A DNA stretch of 64,000 nucleotides, from positions 82,713,043-82,777,042 of the forward strand of contig OY997588.1 of assembly GCA_963921825.1 (NCBI GenBank), in the 5' to 3' direction. Below, piece by piece: positions 46,200 to 58,419 of the stretch (position 1 is its first letter; each line of letters begins with the position of its first letter). The notes under the pieces are model-generated. The model made no database searches and was not told where the DNA came from. It was given only the letters and a program-made list of their open reading frames with translations. The stretch comes from Erodium maritimum. Lineage: Eukaryota > Streptophyta > Magnoliopsida > Geraniales > Geraniaceae. Both the position numbers and the translations under genes were made by a program.

Positions 46200-48617
46200 T
46201 AACACCACGGTCATTCCGAGTGGAAGGTGATACCTTTGGGTTGACAAACGCCTCATCAACCTTTCAAGCCTTAATGAATGAGGTATTCAAATTATTCATG
46301 AGAAAATTCGTACTTGTGTTTTTTGATGATATTCTGGTGTACAGTAAAAGCTGGGAAGAACACACTCATCACTTAGAATTGGTCCTGGAGAAACTAAAAA
46401 AAGAGGCTTTGTTTGCAAGAATATCAAAATGTGAATTTGATCAAGATTCTGTGGAATATCTGGGTTATATTATCTCTGGTCAAGGAGTAGTTACGGATCC
46501 AAAAAAGGTGGAGGCTATGCGATATTGGCTGATTCCAGTCAACTTGAAGAGCTTGAGGGTTTTCTTGGGGCTCACAGGGTATTAACGAAAATTTGTGGAA
46601 GGCTACTGAATGATTGCTAAGCCTCTTACAAAATTGCTGGAAAAAACACCTTTAATTGGGATGAAGTAGTTCAGAGGAGCTTTGATCAACTCAAGAGAGC
46701 GATGTCAGAAGCCCTAGTATTACAACTCTCAAATTTCGAGCTACCTTCCTTTATCGAGACGGATGCTTGCGAAACGAGAATAGGAGTTGTCCTTATGCAA
46801 AAGGGCCAGGCAATTGCTTACTTAAGCAAAGCATTGGAGCCTAAGAATTGTAAGCTTTCCACGTATGAAAAGAAGTAACTTGTAGTGATCATGGCAACTG
46901 AGCAATGGAGGCCTTAACTAGAGAATGGAAGTTTCATCATCAAAACTAATCACCAACCCTTACAGTTCCTTCTCGAGTAAAAGCTAACTACTTCTCTCCA
47001 ATAGAAATGGTCAGCAAAGCTCCTTGGGTTGAGTTACACAATTGAATACGAAAAAGGCTCAACGAATAAGGCAGCAGATGCTCTATGTAGAAGACCAACA
47101 AGTGAATGTCAAGCAAGATTAGTTCTGGTACCAGCTTGGATGGAGGAAGTAACAGACAGTTATATTAGGGATTTAGAGGCCGAAGGTGTGTTGCTACAAC
47201 TGGAATTAATTCCTCACTTATTACCCAACCATCAACTGAAGCAAGGGGTTATATTTGTAGAGGGAAAAAACTATGTAGGCAAAGTTTCCAAGATCAGAGA
47301 AAGCATTATAGAGACTCTCCATTCCTCATCTTTGGGTGGTCACTCCGGGACTAAAGCTACCATCAAAAGAGGTCAGCAAAAATTCTGGTGGCCGTAAATG
47401 GTTAAGGAGATAAAAGAGTTTGTGAAGAACTGCGAAACGTGTCAGAGGTGCAAAGTGGAAAAAATTCCCTACCCGAGGCTCCTTCAACCATTGGAGATAC
47501 TTACAAGTCCTTGGAAGGAAATTGCCATGGATTTCGTTGAAGGTTTACCAAAATATGAAGGGTTCGAGTGCATCTTTGTGACAATAGACCGCTACTCTAA
47601 ATACGGTCATTTTATTCCAATCTGTCATCCATTCAAAACAACAAAAATTGCAGAAGTGTTTGTGGACCAGGTGTAATAGCTGCATGGTTTACCGAATCCC
47701 ATCGTATCCGATTGGGATAAAATATTCATCAGCTCGTTCTGGAAAGAGTTATTCAAAATATTGGGAACTCAACTCAAGATGTCCACTTTCTACCACCCAC
47801 AAACAGATGGCCAGACTTAAAGATTAAATCAATGCCTAGAGAACTACCTATGAGCTATGGTGCATCAAAAGCCTAAGAATTGGAGTAAGTGGGCCGGGTT
47901 AGCCGAGTTCTGGTATAACACGAGCTACGATACAGCTCTTAAGATGAATCCTTTTGAGGTTGTCTATGGGTATGCTCCAAGATCCTTAAACCTTGCTGAA
48001 ATAAGGACTAAGGTGGCTAATGTGGAGGACTTTCTGAGAAATAGAGCAATAATTGCTCAGATGTTAAAAGACAACCTTTGGATCGTTCAAGAAAGAATGA
48101 AGGTTGAGACAGATAAAAACAAGTTAGAAAAGAGCTTTTCAGTTGGGGAATGAGTATACTTATGTTTGCAACCTTACAGTCAGTCCTCCATTGCCATGAG
48201 GAAGAACTTGAAGATTTCAACAAAGTATTCTGGGCCGTATGAAGTTGTGGAAAAAAAAGATTGTGGCCTATAAGTTGATGCTACCTACTGCAGCTAAAGT
48301 TCACCCCGTGTTTGTCATTGTTGAAAAAGCAGCGGGGAAACCGACACAAAGTCATCACTGAGTTACCGGAGATCGGGCAAGATGGGCATGCTCGAGTAGG
48401 GCCATTCAAAATTGTTGACCTCCGGCTCATTAAGAAGGGAAACAGAGCTGTAGTGGAATATTTAGTCCAATGGAATCAATATGGTGAAGACGATGCAACC
48501 TGGGAGGCCGCACCCGTGTTAAGAGAAAAATTTCCAAACTTTTCGATACCGAACTTGAGGTCAAGTCTTATTCAAGGAGAAAGCGTTGTCAGAGCCTCAA
48601 CTTTTATCTGGGCTTGA
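46200..48617 (+). pseudogene. Gypsy chromovirus pol relic: RT, RNase H, integrase, chromodomain
   Basis: The frame at 46220-46585 covers the late RT region, with FFDDILVYS at about residue 35-43. Stops follow at once. RNase H fragments run to 47,100 (ending NKAADALCRRP). An HHCC zinc finger (HSSSLGGHSG ... CETCQRC) spans 47,330-47,450. The integrase core (MDFVEGLPK, then WYNTSYDTALKMNPFEVVYG) runs to about 48,150 with several stops. A chromodomain follows (VEYLVQWNQYGEDDATWEA, 48,450-48,530). The chromodomain places it among chromoviruses. At least six stop codons make it dead. Confidence 0.85.
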
Positions 48618-49004
48618 GATGGGAGGAGGTGGGCCTTTGTTGTTCGACCCAAGTACAATAGATCCAAACGAAGGTGCATGAGTCGTTGTTTTCGGAAGGA
48701 AGCATGTTTCTCCCGTGAGCATGACTCCATTCCCGATGAAGGTGGACAGTGTAGACTCACAAGTCTAATGAAGACTAAGTTGATAGGGACCTTTCAATAA
48801 CGTTGTTGTATTTGAATGTTCGTAGGTTGTTGTAGTGAATTAGGGATTGAGATTATAGACACCTTGAAACAAGGTGCCCTCAAGCTTGTAGCAAATTGTG
48901 GGTTCTCTACTCTATAATTCGTTTTTTTATCTTTCAGTTCAATAAAAGTACTCAACAATTATAGCTTATACCAATTCCAGCTTTTTTGAGAAGCATCATA
49001 ATCT

Positions 49005-49900
49005 ATCATCTCCGAGTTCATCTGACCTGCAGACCGGACGGAGAGATATGCTCCTCCACGAAGCACAGACGACGAGCTCCTTAGCGTAGAGATTGGCTGG
49101 GCAGTGGGAGCTGGATTCCGGCACATCTCTTCCGAGATCCACATGCGCCGCCTTGAGCAATTACGGCGTGAAGCCTCCTATTCTCTCCGTCGCACGATTT
49201 CATACACCAAACGCCACAACATGGGTTTCGCAACCACACGCCGCCGCACAACCCTAGCTTACAACACATCTGCTCCAACGGCGGTGAATCGATCTCATGG
49301 AAAGTGTTGGGCACGACAAGACTCTACCTCTAGCGACGACGAGTAGACGACCGTGTTTGCCTGTGGCGGCCGCGAGCTCTGGCGTGGAGAGGCGAGCTCG
49401 ATTTGTAGACTGGTGAGGGAAAGATCGACCAGAAACGGAGCACGGCGGTGGCTTCACGAGCTAGTCACGACGGTCCGTCCGGTCGTATCATATCCGAGTT
49501 GTTGCGACAGAAGGGCACAGAAGTCCGTCCGGTCATCACAGCTCGTTGTTCAACTCCGTTGCGAGCTGCACAGAGAGGACTAACCAAAGGTGCACCGGCA
49601 GCAATATGAGATCTGAGGCGAGCAGCAGCTTGGCTGCTCCAGCGAGAGGATCGGCACGAGTGTCGGCTGATAGATAGAGGGGGGATACACAGTCGTGAGA
49701 GAAAAGTGATTATGAGAATATAGTAGGGTTTGCCAAAAAAACATAACTAAAATTACAATACTGCCCTTTTATGGTGTAAAATTACAATACAAAAATTGTA
49801 GTTCGTGTTAATTACGGATGTATGCCATTAATTGTATAACCATTGGATTAACTTGATCCAAAGGCCTATAGTTGGGTAGCAAATAACAAAATTGAAAATG
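49005..49900. other. Unassigned stretch right of the gypsy element
   Basis: GC-richer sequence to about 49,700 with short frames in several directions and no recognised domain, ending near an A7 run (49,735-49,741). This could be a retroposon tail, but no duplication was found. Confidence 0.35.
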
Positions 49901-49929
49901 GGTAACAACTGAAGGCGCGTGCACACACA

Positions 49930-49933
49930 CAAT

Positions 49934-49986
<53 letters not shown>
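49930..49986. repeat. (CA)n(TA)n compound microsatellite
   Basis: A CA run followed by a TA run, directly next to the second (TA)n-bounded element. Confidence 0.9.
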
Positions 49987-49990
<4 letters not shown>

Positions 49991-50326
49991 ACTTTCAGGT
50001 ACAAACTGAAATTCAGGTGCAAAATACAAACCAATCTGGGCCATTGATATATCTATAGTGGAACTTTCAGGTATAAACCAAAATTCAGGTGCAAAATACA
50101 AACCAATTTGGACCATTGATTTAGGAGATCGAACGACCATCGAAATTCAAGGGAGGGGTGTGATTGATTACAAAATTAATTACAAATATATGCACTAATG
50201 ACATAATCATTAATAGTTTTGTTTGAATTCGGGCCTTTGATTCTATGATCCAAGGGCCCAGATCGATAGTTTGTATTTTGTACGACAGATACTAGTTTGT
50301 ACCTGAATGTTATCCTATATATATAT
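49986..50326. mobile_element. (TA)n-bounded foldback element, copy 2
   Basis: Ends GAGAACTTTCAGGTACAAACT and AGTTTGTACCTGAATGTTATCC sit between TA tracts. The inside is the reverse complement of copy 1 text (gggcctttgattctatgatccaagggccca, gtgattgattac). A short internal duplication (aactttcaggtayaaac...gtgcaaaatacaaacca) occurs at 49,988 and 50,060. Confidence 0.7.
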
Positions 50327-52118
50327 ACCTGTTTGGCCATTGTTGCAAGGCAGAAGATATCATCAGTATAACTCTTCGTATTTGTATTTACCGATATCAA
50401 TCCATTGTCGACCTTAGTTGTTGACAATTCAAACCACCGACATCTAAACAAGACAGCAGGCATCCTGGAAGTGTAGATAAGTTCAACGACGTATAACAGA
50501 ACACCATAATAAACAGTACCATCATTAGCCAAAAGCATGACCCCACTGTTTTGTGTGCTCCTTCCATTGTCGCAACCTTCCGAAAGGTACTTCACACCGG
50601 TGACATGACACTATGCGTAGATGTTGTAAGTTTGGACATGACGACTCAATTTCTTCATCGCCACTTGTTGTTGCTCCTCAGGGTACTCATCCATATGTTA
50701 TTCAAACGTTGCGTACTTAAGGTTTCAAACATTATCATATATGCTAAAGTAATAATTAATACATGTACTCGTGATTGAACTTACTGTTTCCTTGAACATC
50801 ATGCAGAATGCATTGATTCGATGTGGTAAATCGTTGACTCCAGGGTATGAACTTTCGTAATCTTCAGTAAAATCATCCATCTCCGATTGAAACCCTTCAA
50901 TGTTTCGCACGACATGCCAATGCGCAATATTTATATCTTTTGCATCCAATGTTATGTCGTTGATCGGAATGGATGGAATAACCTGTGGGGAAACAACATT
51001 GATGTTCCATTTACGGATCTCGGGTTCGACAATGTTTCTTTTCTCGAGGTACAAATTAATGTATATTGAACACTAATTATTAATGTATGATTCTGCGATG
51101 CACCCTCAAGGTAACAGTGATTGCACACCCATTCTTGTAATACCCATTTTCCCTTTCCATAGAGAACATCCACGTGTAATGAACAGGACCTGTTTGCAAG
51201 ACTCTATCAGGCAGGAATTTACACAAGTGTACCATGATAGTGTGAAACGGGGGGGGGGGGGGGGGGGGCTCCAGCTTGCAGAGAATCAATACTATCTCTT
51301 CCTTCATCTCCGTCACCCTTTTCTTTTTATATCTCTCATGAGCAAAGAGTTTTAAAGAAACTTGCAAGTCACATATCACTGTTGCCACGTGTTGCGCCAC
51401 ATATGGGCGTATTACGATAGGAAGAATACGTTGAAGTAACACATGACTATCGTGGGTCTTGAGACCGAAAAACTTCTTATCCTTTAAGGTGATCTTGTTC
51501 TTCAAGCATCCTGCATAACCTGATGGATAACGTATTCCAGAAACATTCTCAAACGCTTGACCACGCTTCTCAGGCTTAATCGTGTAGCTCGCATATGGTA
51601 ATAAAGTTTTGTTCCCACTTTGTTTGGGTCACAAATCCTTGTGCACATCTAGTTTCTCCAACATTTTTCTGGCTTTTAAGTCATCCTTCGTCTTCCAAGG
51701 CAAGTTGAATAGTGTACCTACAAGATTGTCACAAACGTTTTTCTCAATGTGCATGACGTCTAATGTGTGTCGTGTATCCAATGATATCCAATATGGGAGT
51801 TCCCAAAATATCGACTCATGTGTCCAACACAACCTCTGTTGCATTGTTCCCATCTTAAACTTTGGATGTAGTGATAGTGTGGGGAACTGTGCCTCGGAAA
51901 TCTCCTTGTATATTTGCCGACTAGTTTTTGGAAGACGAGATTTACCTTTCTCCTGTTTTCCATCGAATTGTTTTGTCTCTACGATAGCGATGATTATCTT
52001 CATAATCCTTCCGCGATCCAACGTAGTACGCCCTATTGTGACTATGATGACTTTCAAGTTCATCAAGGTATATCGGGCAAGCCTTGTAACCCTTTGTCTG
52101 AATACCCCCAAGCACTTT
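50327..52118 (-). pseudogene. CACTA TNP2 transposase, main part, decayed
   Basis: Reading downward from about 52,090 the pieces are KGYKACPIYLDELESHHSHN (zinc-finger-like start), then after a shift THESIFWELPYW and DVMHIEKNVCDNLVGTLFNL (51,830-51,690), FFGLKTHDSHVLLQRILP (51,470), the IMVHLCKFLPDRVLQTGPVHY block (51,240-51,170), then RINAFCMMFKETV (50,800) and TQNSGVMLLA...YGVLLYVVELIY...VLFRCRWFEL (50,560-50,430), ending AKQV at the insertion edge. These are the ordered blocks of Pfam TNP2, the catalytic protein of plant CACTA elements. The N-terminal third is gone at the array junction (about 52,118). Frameshifts and a G20 run break it. Confidence 0.82.
51249..51268. repeat. Run of 20 G inside the TNP2 relic
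   Basis: Uninterrupted G20 on the plus strand, C20 on the coding strand, where family members have a Phe/Pro-rich segment. Length may be an assembly or replication artefact. Confidence 0.9.
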
Positions 52119-53801
52119 AATGCTGATGAATCCCAGAATAAATACTAGCCCTGATGTTGAATTGAAGTGTATGAATTATCATAATTGAAACATGTTTATG
52201 TTCAAATATTTGGGTACTCGATGTTCGCACTCTCAACGTTCGTTAATTACTAAATCTTAATGCAATATATTTGTATAAAATATCTCACAATATTTGAATG
52301 CAGCATAAAAAGAAGGGAGGATGTTGGTTTCGAGGCTCTGATTGGAAATATTTATTGGGGTTACTCCATGTCCTAACGCCCAACTTTCAGAAATTGTTAA
52401 ATCCAAACCCTATACAATTGAAACTGTCATGTAGTAATAGTCAATTAACTGAAATTGCCAATTGTTTCTAATTTTAAGCGGACGTTAACTTGGCCAAGTG
52501 AAAAGTCGAGTTTACCCTCAAATATGTTCTTCCTTCGGACGTTAACTTGGCCTAACTTCATCTTTTCGTGACCTCATCTCTTCATATCAGCTCTTCGAAC
52601 TTCATCTCTTTGTGTCCGAGCTTCGAATTTCATCTCTTCGTGACCTCAGCTCGCCCAAGCTCCATTATAAAATGAGTCACGTGAGACGCACGTGATTCAC
52701 TGTTAACGGAAACAGTCAATTTAATCAGTACTTTTTGGTTTTTAATAATTCAGTTTTGAAATTCGTTACTATTTGACAATTTTCTAAAACTTGGGTGCGG
52801 ATTTGACAATTAAGTGTAGTAGGGGGTTAGGATATGGAGAAACCCCATATTTATTTTATGGTTTGAGGTAGGTGATGAGAATGAAGATGGTAGGTGAGAA
52901 CGAAGGTGCCGTCGTTAATCTAATGGAGTCAAATTATAATAGATTATCTAGTTGCCTTAGTAAGTTATATTTGCATGAAAAGCAGGAAGGAAGTTGGTTT
53001 CGGGGATCTGATTGGCGGTATTTATTTCATGGTCTGAGGTAGTTAATGAGAATGAAGATGGTAGGTAAGAACGAAGGTGCCGTCGTTAATGTAACATAGT
53101 CAAATTATAATAGATGATCAAGTTGTGTTAGTTAGTTGTATTTGGTACTTTTCAATCTGTACCAAAATACAATTGAGTAAGGCAACTAAATCATCTATTA
53201 TAATTTGACTCCATTACATTAACGACGACACCTTCGTACTCATCTACCATCTTGATTCTCATTAATTACCTCCGACCATGAAATAAATACTGCCAATCAG
53301 AACCTCGAAACCAACCTCCTCTCTACTTTTCATGATGCAGTCAAATACTTCGAGATATTTTATACAAAGTAATAAATGAACGGTGAGAGTGTGGACATCG
53401 AATAACCCAGCTCTTTAAGTATAAACAGGTTTCAATTATGATAATTCAGACACTTCAATTCAACATCAGGGCTAGTATTTATTTTGGGATTCATCAGCAT
53501 TAAATTCATCCTTAGCTCACACGAAATGTATTGTTAATATTTTTTCCAATATTATTAATATTATATTCAGTTTTTTTTAAAGAAAATGGGCAATAAGAAT
53601 CTCTACCACATATTGAAAAGTACCAAATACAACCGAGTAAGGCAACTAGATCATCTATTATAATTTGACTCCATTACATTAATGACTGCGCCTTCGTTCT
53701 CACCTACCATCTACATTCTCATCACCTACCTCAGACCATAAAATAAATACTGCAAATCAGAGCCTTGAAACCAACCTCCTCCATGCTTTTCATGTTGTGG
53801 T
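52119..53801. repeat. Inverted part of the 475-bp repeat array
   Basis: Left of about 53,150 the units run in one direction; to the right they run in the other. The dyad is at tatttggtacttttcaatctgtaccaaaata. Units share tctattataatttgactcc, atcagggctagtatttatt and cgaaaccaacctcctcc or their complements. A Mutator-type MITE interrupts the left arm. Confidence 0.8.
52357..52846. mobile_element. Mutator-type element, 490 bp, perfect 9-bp duplication
   Basis: Terminal inverted repeats GGGGTTACTCCATGTCCTAA and its counterpart (ending TTAGGATATGGAGAAACCCC) are flanked by ATATTTATT at 52348-52356 and 52847-52855. The ends match the type of the larger element at 12,884-15,413. It contains imperfect cttcatctcttcgtgacctca repeats and no transposase. 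Confidence 0.88.
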
Positions 53802-53806
53802 CACAT

Positions 53807-55581
53807 TGTCACGCCCCAATTTCAGTAAACCGAACTCAGGACGTGAACTTTTAAAACAATAAAACATTTTGAAACCTTTCACATTAAATCACTTTAAAAA
53901 CACCATTTGTTCAACAAATAATATTTACAACTTAAAATACGTCCCAACAAGTGGACAAAAGTATGGTATCCGTCGCTAGACTCAAAATAAACCCAGAATC
54001 CCGCTCCAAGCTCTTCAAGCTTCAGAAGCTCAACTAGTCCAACCTGCGACCGGTACCTGCAGGAAAAGAAACGAGGGGTGAGCGTTCGCTCACCACCACG
54101 GATAACAGACTGACTACGGCATAATTAGCAGACAATGCCGGTAACACCAACAACCAACTCAACCCCGGGGATCACTATCCCCAAACTCAAGTAACCAACA
54201 AGCTCCAGCGTGATCTCAGTCACTCGCCTAGCTTTCCTTTCCCTCGGTCTGCAGTACGATCTAATAAGAACACAATTTTAAACGCTTTTAAGCTTGCAGG
54301 CATAAGCTGAATTTTAATAAACTTGACGCCCAAAAGTAACCCCGACAATATCGATCACTCCCTAACTCCCCAATTACTCGACATTGTCGATATTGGACCC
54401 GGAAAAGCCCGATTCGCCCTACATGGCGAATCTGCCCGGGTTTTGAAAACGCCCTTCCGGGGCTCCGAAAATTCCCGTTTTCGTTTCTACGGTCTTAGAA
54501 TAATTCAAGAGTTCAAATGCAATCGACGGAATCAATTTCCGACTTCCGAGCGATTTAATTCGCGTTTAAATTTTCTAAACCCGATAATTACAACTTTCGC
54601 AATTTAATTCCAAATTTCGATCCGGGTGTGGATTAACAACTTGGAGAACGTCCTAAACCACCCGAACACGAAAACCCGATTCCCGGGCATGTGGGCCCCA
54701 CACGGCCACAATGGCAAAATTCCCTTTTTGCCCCAAAACGTTCCTAACGAACCCCAAACCTCAACCATTCATCTTTAAAACAAATCTAACCAAAACCCAA
54801 CCATATTTGAATCGTTTAAACTCAAACCCTAAAATTCGAACTTAACAAAACGAAAATCGGTTAGGTGCTCATCATAGAGAATGACGGTGTGAACTCGATT
54901 CTTCTATCTTTGAGACGATCCAACGGTTTGATTGACGGGAAATCACTAAACTTCCAACACCTCCTTCTCTTTTCTCTCCTTCTTCTATCTCCGTTTCTCT
55001 CTCTAAAAACCAATTTTTCTCATCTCCTTTTTGAAATGAACGTGTAAGTCATATATTTCCCTTTTGTTATAATTTAAAAAATATCAAACTAACACCTAAA
55101 GTAGTCTTCCTTGTCTTGTCCCACACCTAACACCACCACTTGCTTGACAAGTGGCAAGGTGGGTCCCACACCTTTTTGGGAAATATCTTCTAGATATTTT
55201 CCAATCAGATTCGCGAAATTCGGATGTTTCGGGCCCCGAACGGGCACTTTTTCCAAGAAACTGCGAAACTTGGCGGGCTACAAGGAAACGGCTCAACTAA
55301 GACCGCTGCGACGAAGGCTAAGATTTTTGGACCCAAAACGGTCCTCGAATGGACCAAAACGTCGCTCAGTTGACTTTTCCAGCGAAAAGTCAACATTTCC
55401 CAAATTGATCAGAAAGTTGCCCTGAGTCCCCTGGAACTTACTTTGGTCAATATCGGGGTCAACTTAAGCCCGGTATGACCCTCGGGGTCAAGTTTAGGTT
55501 AAATCAAGTGTTTGCTGAATTTTTTTAAATTTTCCTGTTTTTCGCAGATTTGACTGGCGTTGACTGGGAGTGGTTATTACA
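53807..55581 (-). repeat. 3' LTR, 1,775 bp, with a large internal deletion
   Basis: Nearly identical to the 5' LTR except for the lack of the part equivalent to 58,825-60,287, with TAACC at the join (54192-54196), and of a 22-bp tandem copy. Confidence 0.92.
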
Positions 55582-55598
55582 ATCTACCCCCTTAAAGG
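55582..55598 (-). promoter_or_regulatory. Polypurine tract
   Basis: On the minus strand CCTTTAAGGGGGTAGAT directly precedes the 3' LTR, the usual start of plus-strand DNA synthesis. Confidence 0.8.
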
Positions 55599-55599
55599 A

Positions 55600-56370
55600 A
55601 TTTCGTCGGCGAAATTTAAAACAACGCACTTCAGGAGTCGAACCGGTCGGCGTACCTCGCGCGAACCTCGTCCTCGCGTTCCCAAGTCGACTCGGCCTCG
55701 TGGTGTTGCCACAACACCAGTTCTAGGCGGATAACCCTTCCGCGCAGGACTTGCTCCCGCGGATCCATCTCCCAAACCAGTTTCTCCTCATACGAGACAT
55801 TACCCGCTACCTCGACATGTGCCCGCTCAATAACGTACTCAAGACCTCGAAAGGCTCGATACGCCACGGGGCTAACCCGCCTCCGCCGCGGTTGAAACGC
55901 ATTAGTCCACCTTTCGGACTCACCTCTAGGGATACATGACCCCCGACTGCTGACTCGAGAGGTCAGCGCCGTCTGTCAGCGTAGCTCCTGCTGACTCTGC
56001 GCGGTCTTCAACCGCTCATGCTTCGGCACGACCGACTCGGCTGTCTCTCGGTCCAGTTCTAGACCCAGTAAACTCTTATTCCTCACTTTTGCCCAGTACA
56101 CGAGCGATCGACCCGACCTACCATACAACGCTTCGAACGGTGCCATCATGATACTGGCCTGAAAGCTGTTGTTGTAGGCGAACTCGGCTAACCGCTCACG
56201 AAACTCATCGTGATGTGCCCCCATTTCCACTGTGCAACCCGTAGTGGCTGCAATAATCCAGCGGGACGCTGTTGTTCGGCTCTCACATGCCGACGAGTGA
56301 GGCATCGCGATACTAACTCCGCGATCGCTCTCCGCATCCCGCTCCACTCGACATGCCACCTGATGTCGCG
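55600..56370 (-). pseudogene. Integrase C-terminus and chromodomain relic
   Basis: Read downward from 56,359, the frame includes RLAEFAYNNSFQASIMMAPFEALYGR and RLKTAQSQQ, the well-known end of gypsy integrase. After shifts, 55867-55631 gives an integrase/chromodomain end with LELVLWQHHEAESTWERED and ARYADRFDS. The rest of pol, with gag, is missing. Frameshifts separate the pieces. Confidence 0.82.
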
Positions 56371-57440
56371 CTCCTCTTAGTGCTACCCACGTGCACTGTC
56401 AGACGCGAATGCTGCGACTCTCGCAGCTCGTCGTCTTTAACAGTCGGTATTGGCTCGGCACTTCGCCAGCCAATCCACTCCCAAGATTACGTTTAAAGGT
56501 TGTCATTTCGTAAGTATCCTTCCCACGGATACACGCACAAGCTCAGGCGCTGCCGATCCTCACGGATCCTCGCAGTCTCTCTAAGACCTCGCTCCACTAC
56601 CGTCGTCATGCCTACCAACTCCGAACATATCCGATCCTCGGGGTGAGGACTCGATCCAGCATCAGGGTTCTTGAGCCCTCTCTCGAACCTCCTGTATCGG
56701 TTCGCTTCTCCAACTCCGCAGGCACGACAGACCCTAGTCAACACCACCCCACCACCAACTGGCGTGTCCCGACACAGGGGTGGACTCAACGGCTCTAAAC
56801 TCAGCCCCAACCTCTCAGCACAACTCGACGAACAAACGAGTGTGATATCCCGGCATCCAATGAAACTGACGCCCAAATCGGAAACCGAACACCCACTCCA
56901 TTAGTCACCCCGGTAAGGTCTAGTGCAACCCTCACACGGTCCTCTAGGCATTTACTTGTAACTTTCCGCAACCAAACCAGTGTTCGCTACTCGTCCCTTG
57001 CGGGAAAAGTAGTAAAGGGGATGAGCGTTATGCTCACCTCCACGGACACCCGTTCGATTATGGCATACTAGTAACGCACTAAAGACTTACCGATCCAACC
57101 AAGGCAAACCACTACCTCAAAACCGGATGCCAAACGTCACACTGCTCACACCATCAACACCTCAAGTACTCGCTTACGTAAGATAAACCTCGACACGGGA
57201 AAAACGTCCTCAATTCAGTAATCACTATTGTTCACAACCTCAATCACCCAAATACCCGATCACGTAGGGAAACCTCAAGACGGGGATCACGCTCTCAACT
57301 GAGCACACACCATTGCTCACACTATTAATATTTCAATTATAATAGTACGTAAGCGAACCCTCAAATAAGCCGCAGAAACGCACACTAAGCCACGCAACGA
57401 CAAACCTAACCGTACAACGAAACAACCACAAAACAATTGA
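56371..57440. other. Degenerate retroelement interior, no domain seen
   Basis: GC-balanced sequence with short frames only. One stretch (about 57,000-57,080) repeats an LTR-like text (gggatgagcgttatgctcacctccacgga), suggesting an old internal duplication of LTR sequence. Confidence 0.4.
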
Positions 57441-57479
57441 AACCGGCTTACTGGACCAGGCCGGTAACTGACCCGGGCC

Positions 57480-58080
57480 GTACCACCTTCCGGGCCGGCA
57501 CCCAAGTCGTGCCGTGCCACCTACCGGGCCGGCACGCCAAATGGGCCGTGCCACCTACCGGGCCGGCACGCCAAATGGGCCGTGCCGCCTACTGGGCCGG
57601 CACGCCACATGGGCCGTGCCCCATTCTGGGCCAAAACAGAGGCTCCAACCACGTTTTCTATCGGGCCGGTCCAAGACCCGTCCCGTAGCGGTGATGATTT
57701 CGCACCCAACACACTGTCACGTCGATCCTAGGACACTCACATCCTACCCTTCTCCTAGCGTCCTGCACGCTTGTGCGTCGCAGACACTCGACCACTAACC
57801 ATATAACACAAGTACCAAAACAACAACCAAAACACGAGTCACTCAACCTCAATCACAAGCCAACCCGGCCAAACAACCATAACAACAACAACAAAGACAC
57901 CCACCCACCGGGCCAACCAAAGTCGAACATACCCACCGGACCAACCAACTCACACACACGCCCACCGGGCCAACCAAAGCTCCACAACACGCCCACCGGG
58001 CCAACATAAACAAAGCACGCCCACAGGGCCAACCAAAACTCCACAACACGCCCACCGGGCCAAACAATTCAAGAAACTTT
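57480..58080. repeat. Two GC-rich tandem arrays in the retroelement leader
   Basis: A 34-bp unit (gccgtgccacctaccgggccggcacgccaaatgg) repeats three to four times at 57,490-57,630. A second unit of about 38 bp (cacgcccaccgggccaaccaaa) repeats at about 57,900-58,070. They lie between the primer site and the remnant pol, where gag would be expected. Open frames here arise from the repeats. Confidence 0.8.
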
Positions 58081-58419
58081 CGCCTTTTCATTACAAACCC
58101 TATTTCTTAACATCAGGTAGTTACAACCCGGTTCAGGCGTCCCCGAACTACATTGTACCCACTTGACGTTAACACCGTCACGCTCGACCATAGGGGCGCC
58201 CCTGAGTCGAGTCGCGACAGCTTAAAAAACTTTTCACGCAGCAACACACAAACAGTATGCCAGTAAACCCGTACTGCACATACACACAAACACAAGCAGG
58301 ACTCACAACACAACGGGTCTACACACGGTTCCCGACCTGCGTACCCAACGTACGACGGGACTTTACCGACTCGACTCTCCCCACCTAATTGACGTACAGT
58401 CCGAGGTGTGAAACCTCGA

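Larger units (their letters stand above)
44780..48999 (+). mobile_element. Decayed Ty3/gypsy chromovirus, plus strand
   Basis: A 5' LTR (about 44,780-45,108) and a 3' LTR (about 48,603-48,999) share long blocks (aataacgttgttgtatttgaatgtt, agcttataccaattccag), with the 3' copy carrying extra small inserts. AATCT flanks both sides (44,774-44,778 and 49,000-49,004). A primer site follows the 5' LTR. The interior keeps RT, RNase H, integrase and chromodomain pieces but no gag or protease. Confidence 0.82.
36209..50332. mobile_element. Composite insertion inside the TNP2 exon, edges marked by ACCTGT
   Basis: ACCTGT occurs at 36209-36214 and again at 50327-50332. Removing everything between (with one copy) leaves the TNP2 frame continuous. 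The block is layered: pararetrovirus, (TA)n-bounded element, AT-rich DNA with a Mutator-type MITE, gypsy chromovirus, unassigned DNA, second (TA)n-bounded element. Which piece caused the six-base duplication is unclear. An alternative is a long intron, because CAG|GTATAT and ACACAG|GT also look like splice sites. Confidence 0.5.

Noticed and set aside
57333..58091. GC-rich frames of 60-95 codons in the retroelement leader
   Set aside because: Repeat-made frames in all phases with no domain.
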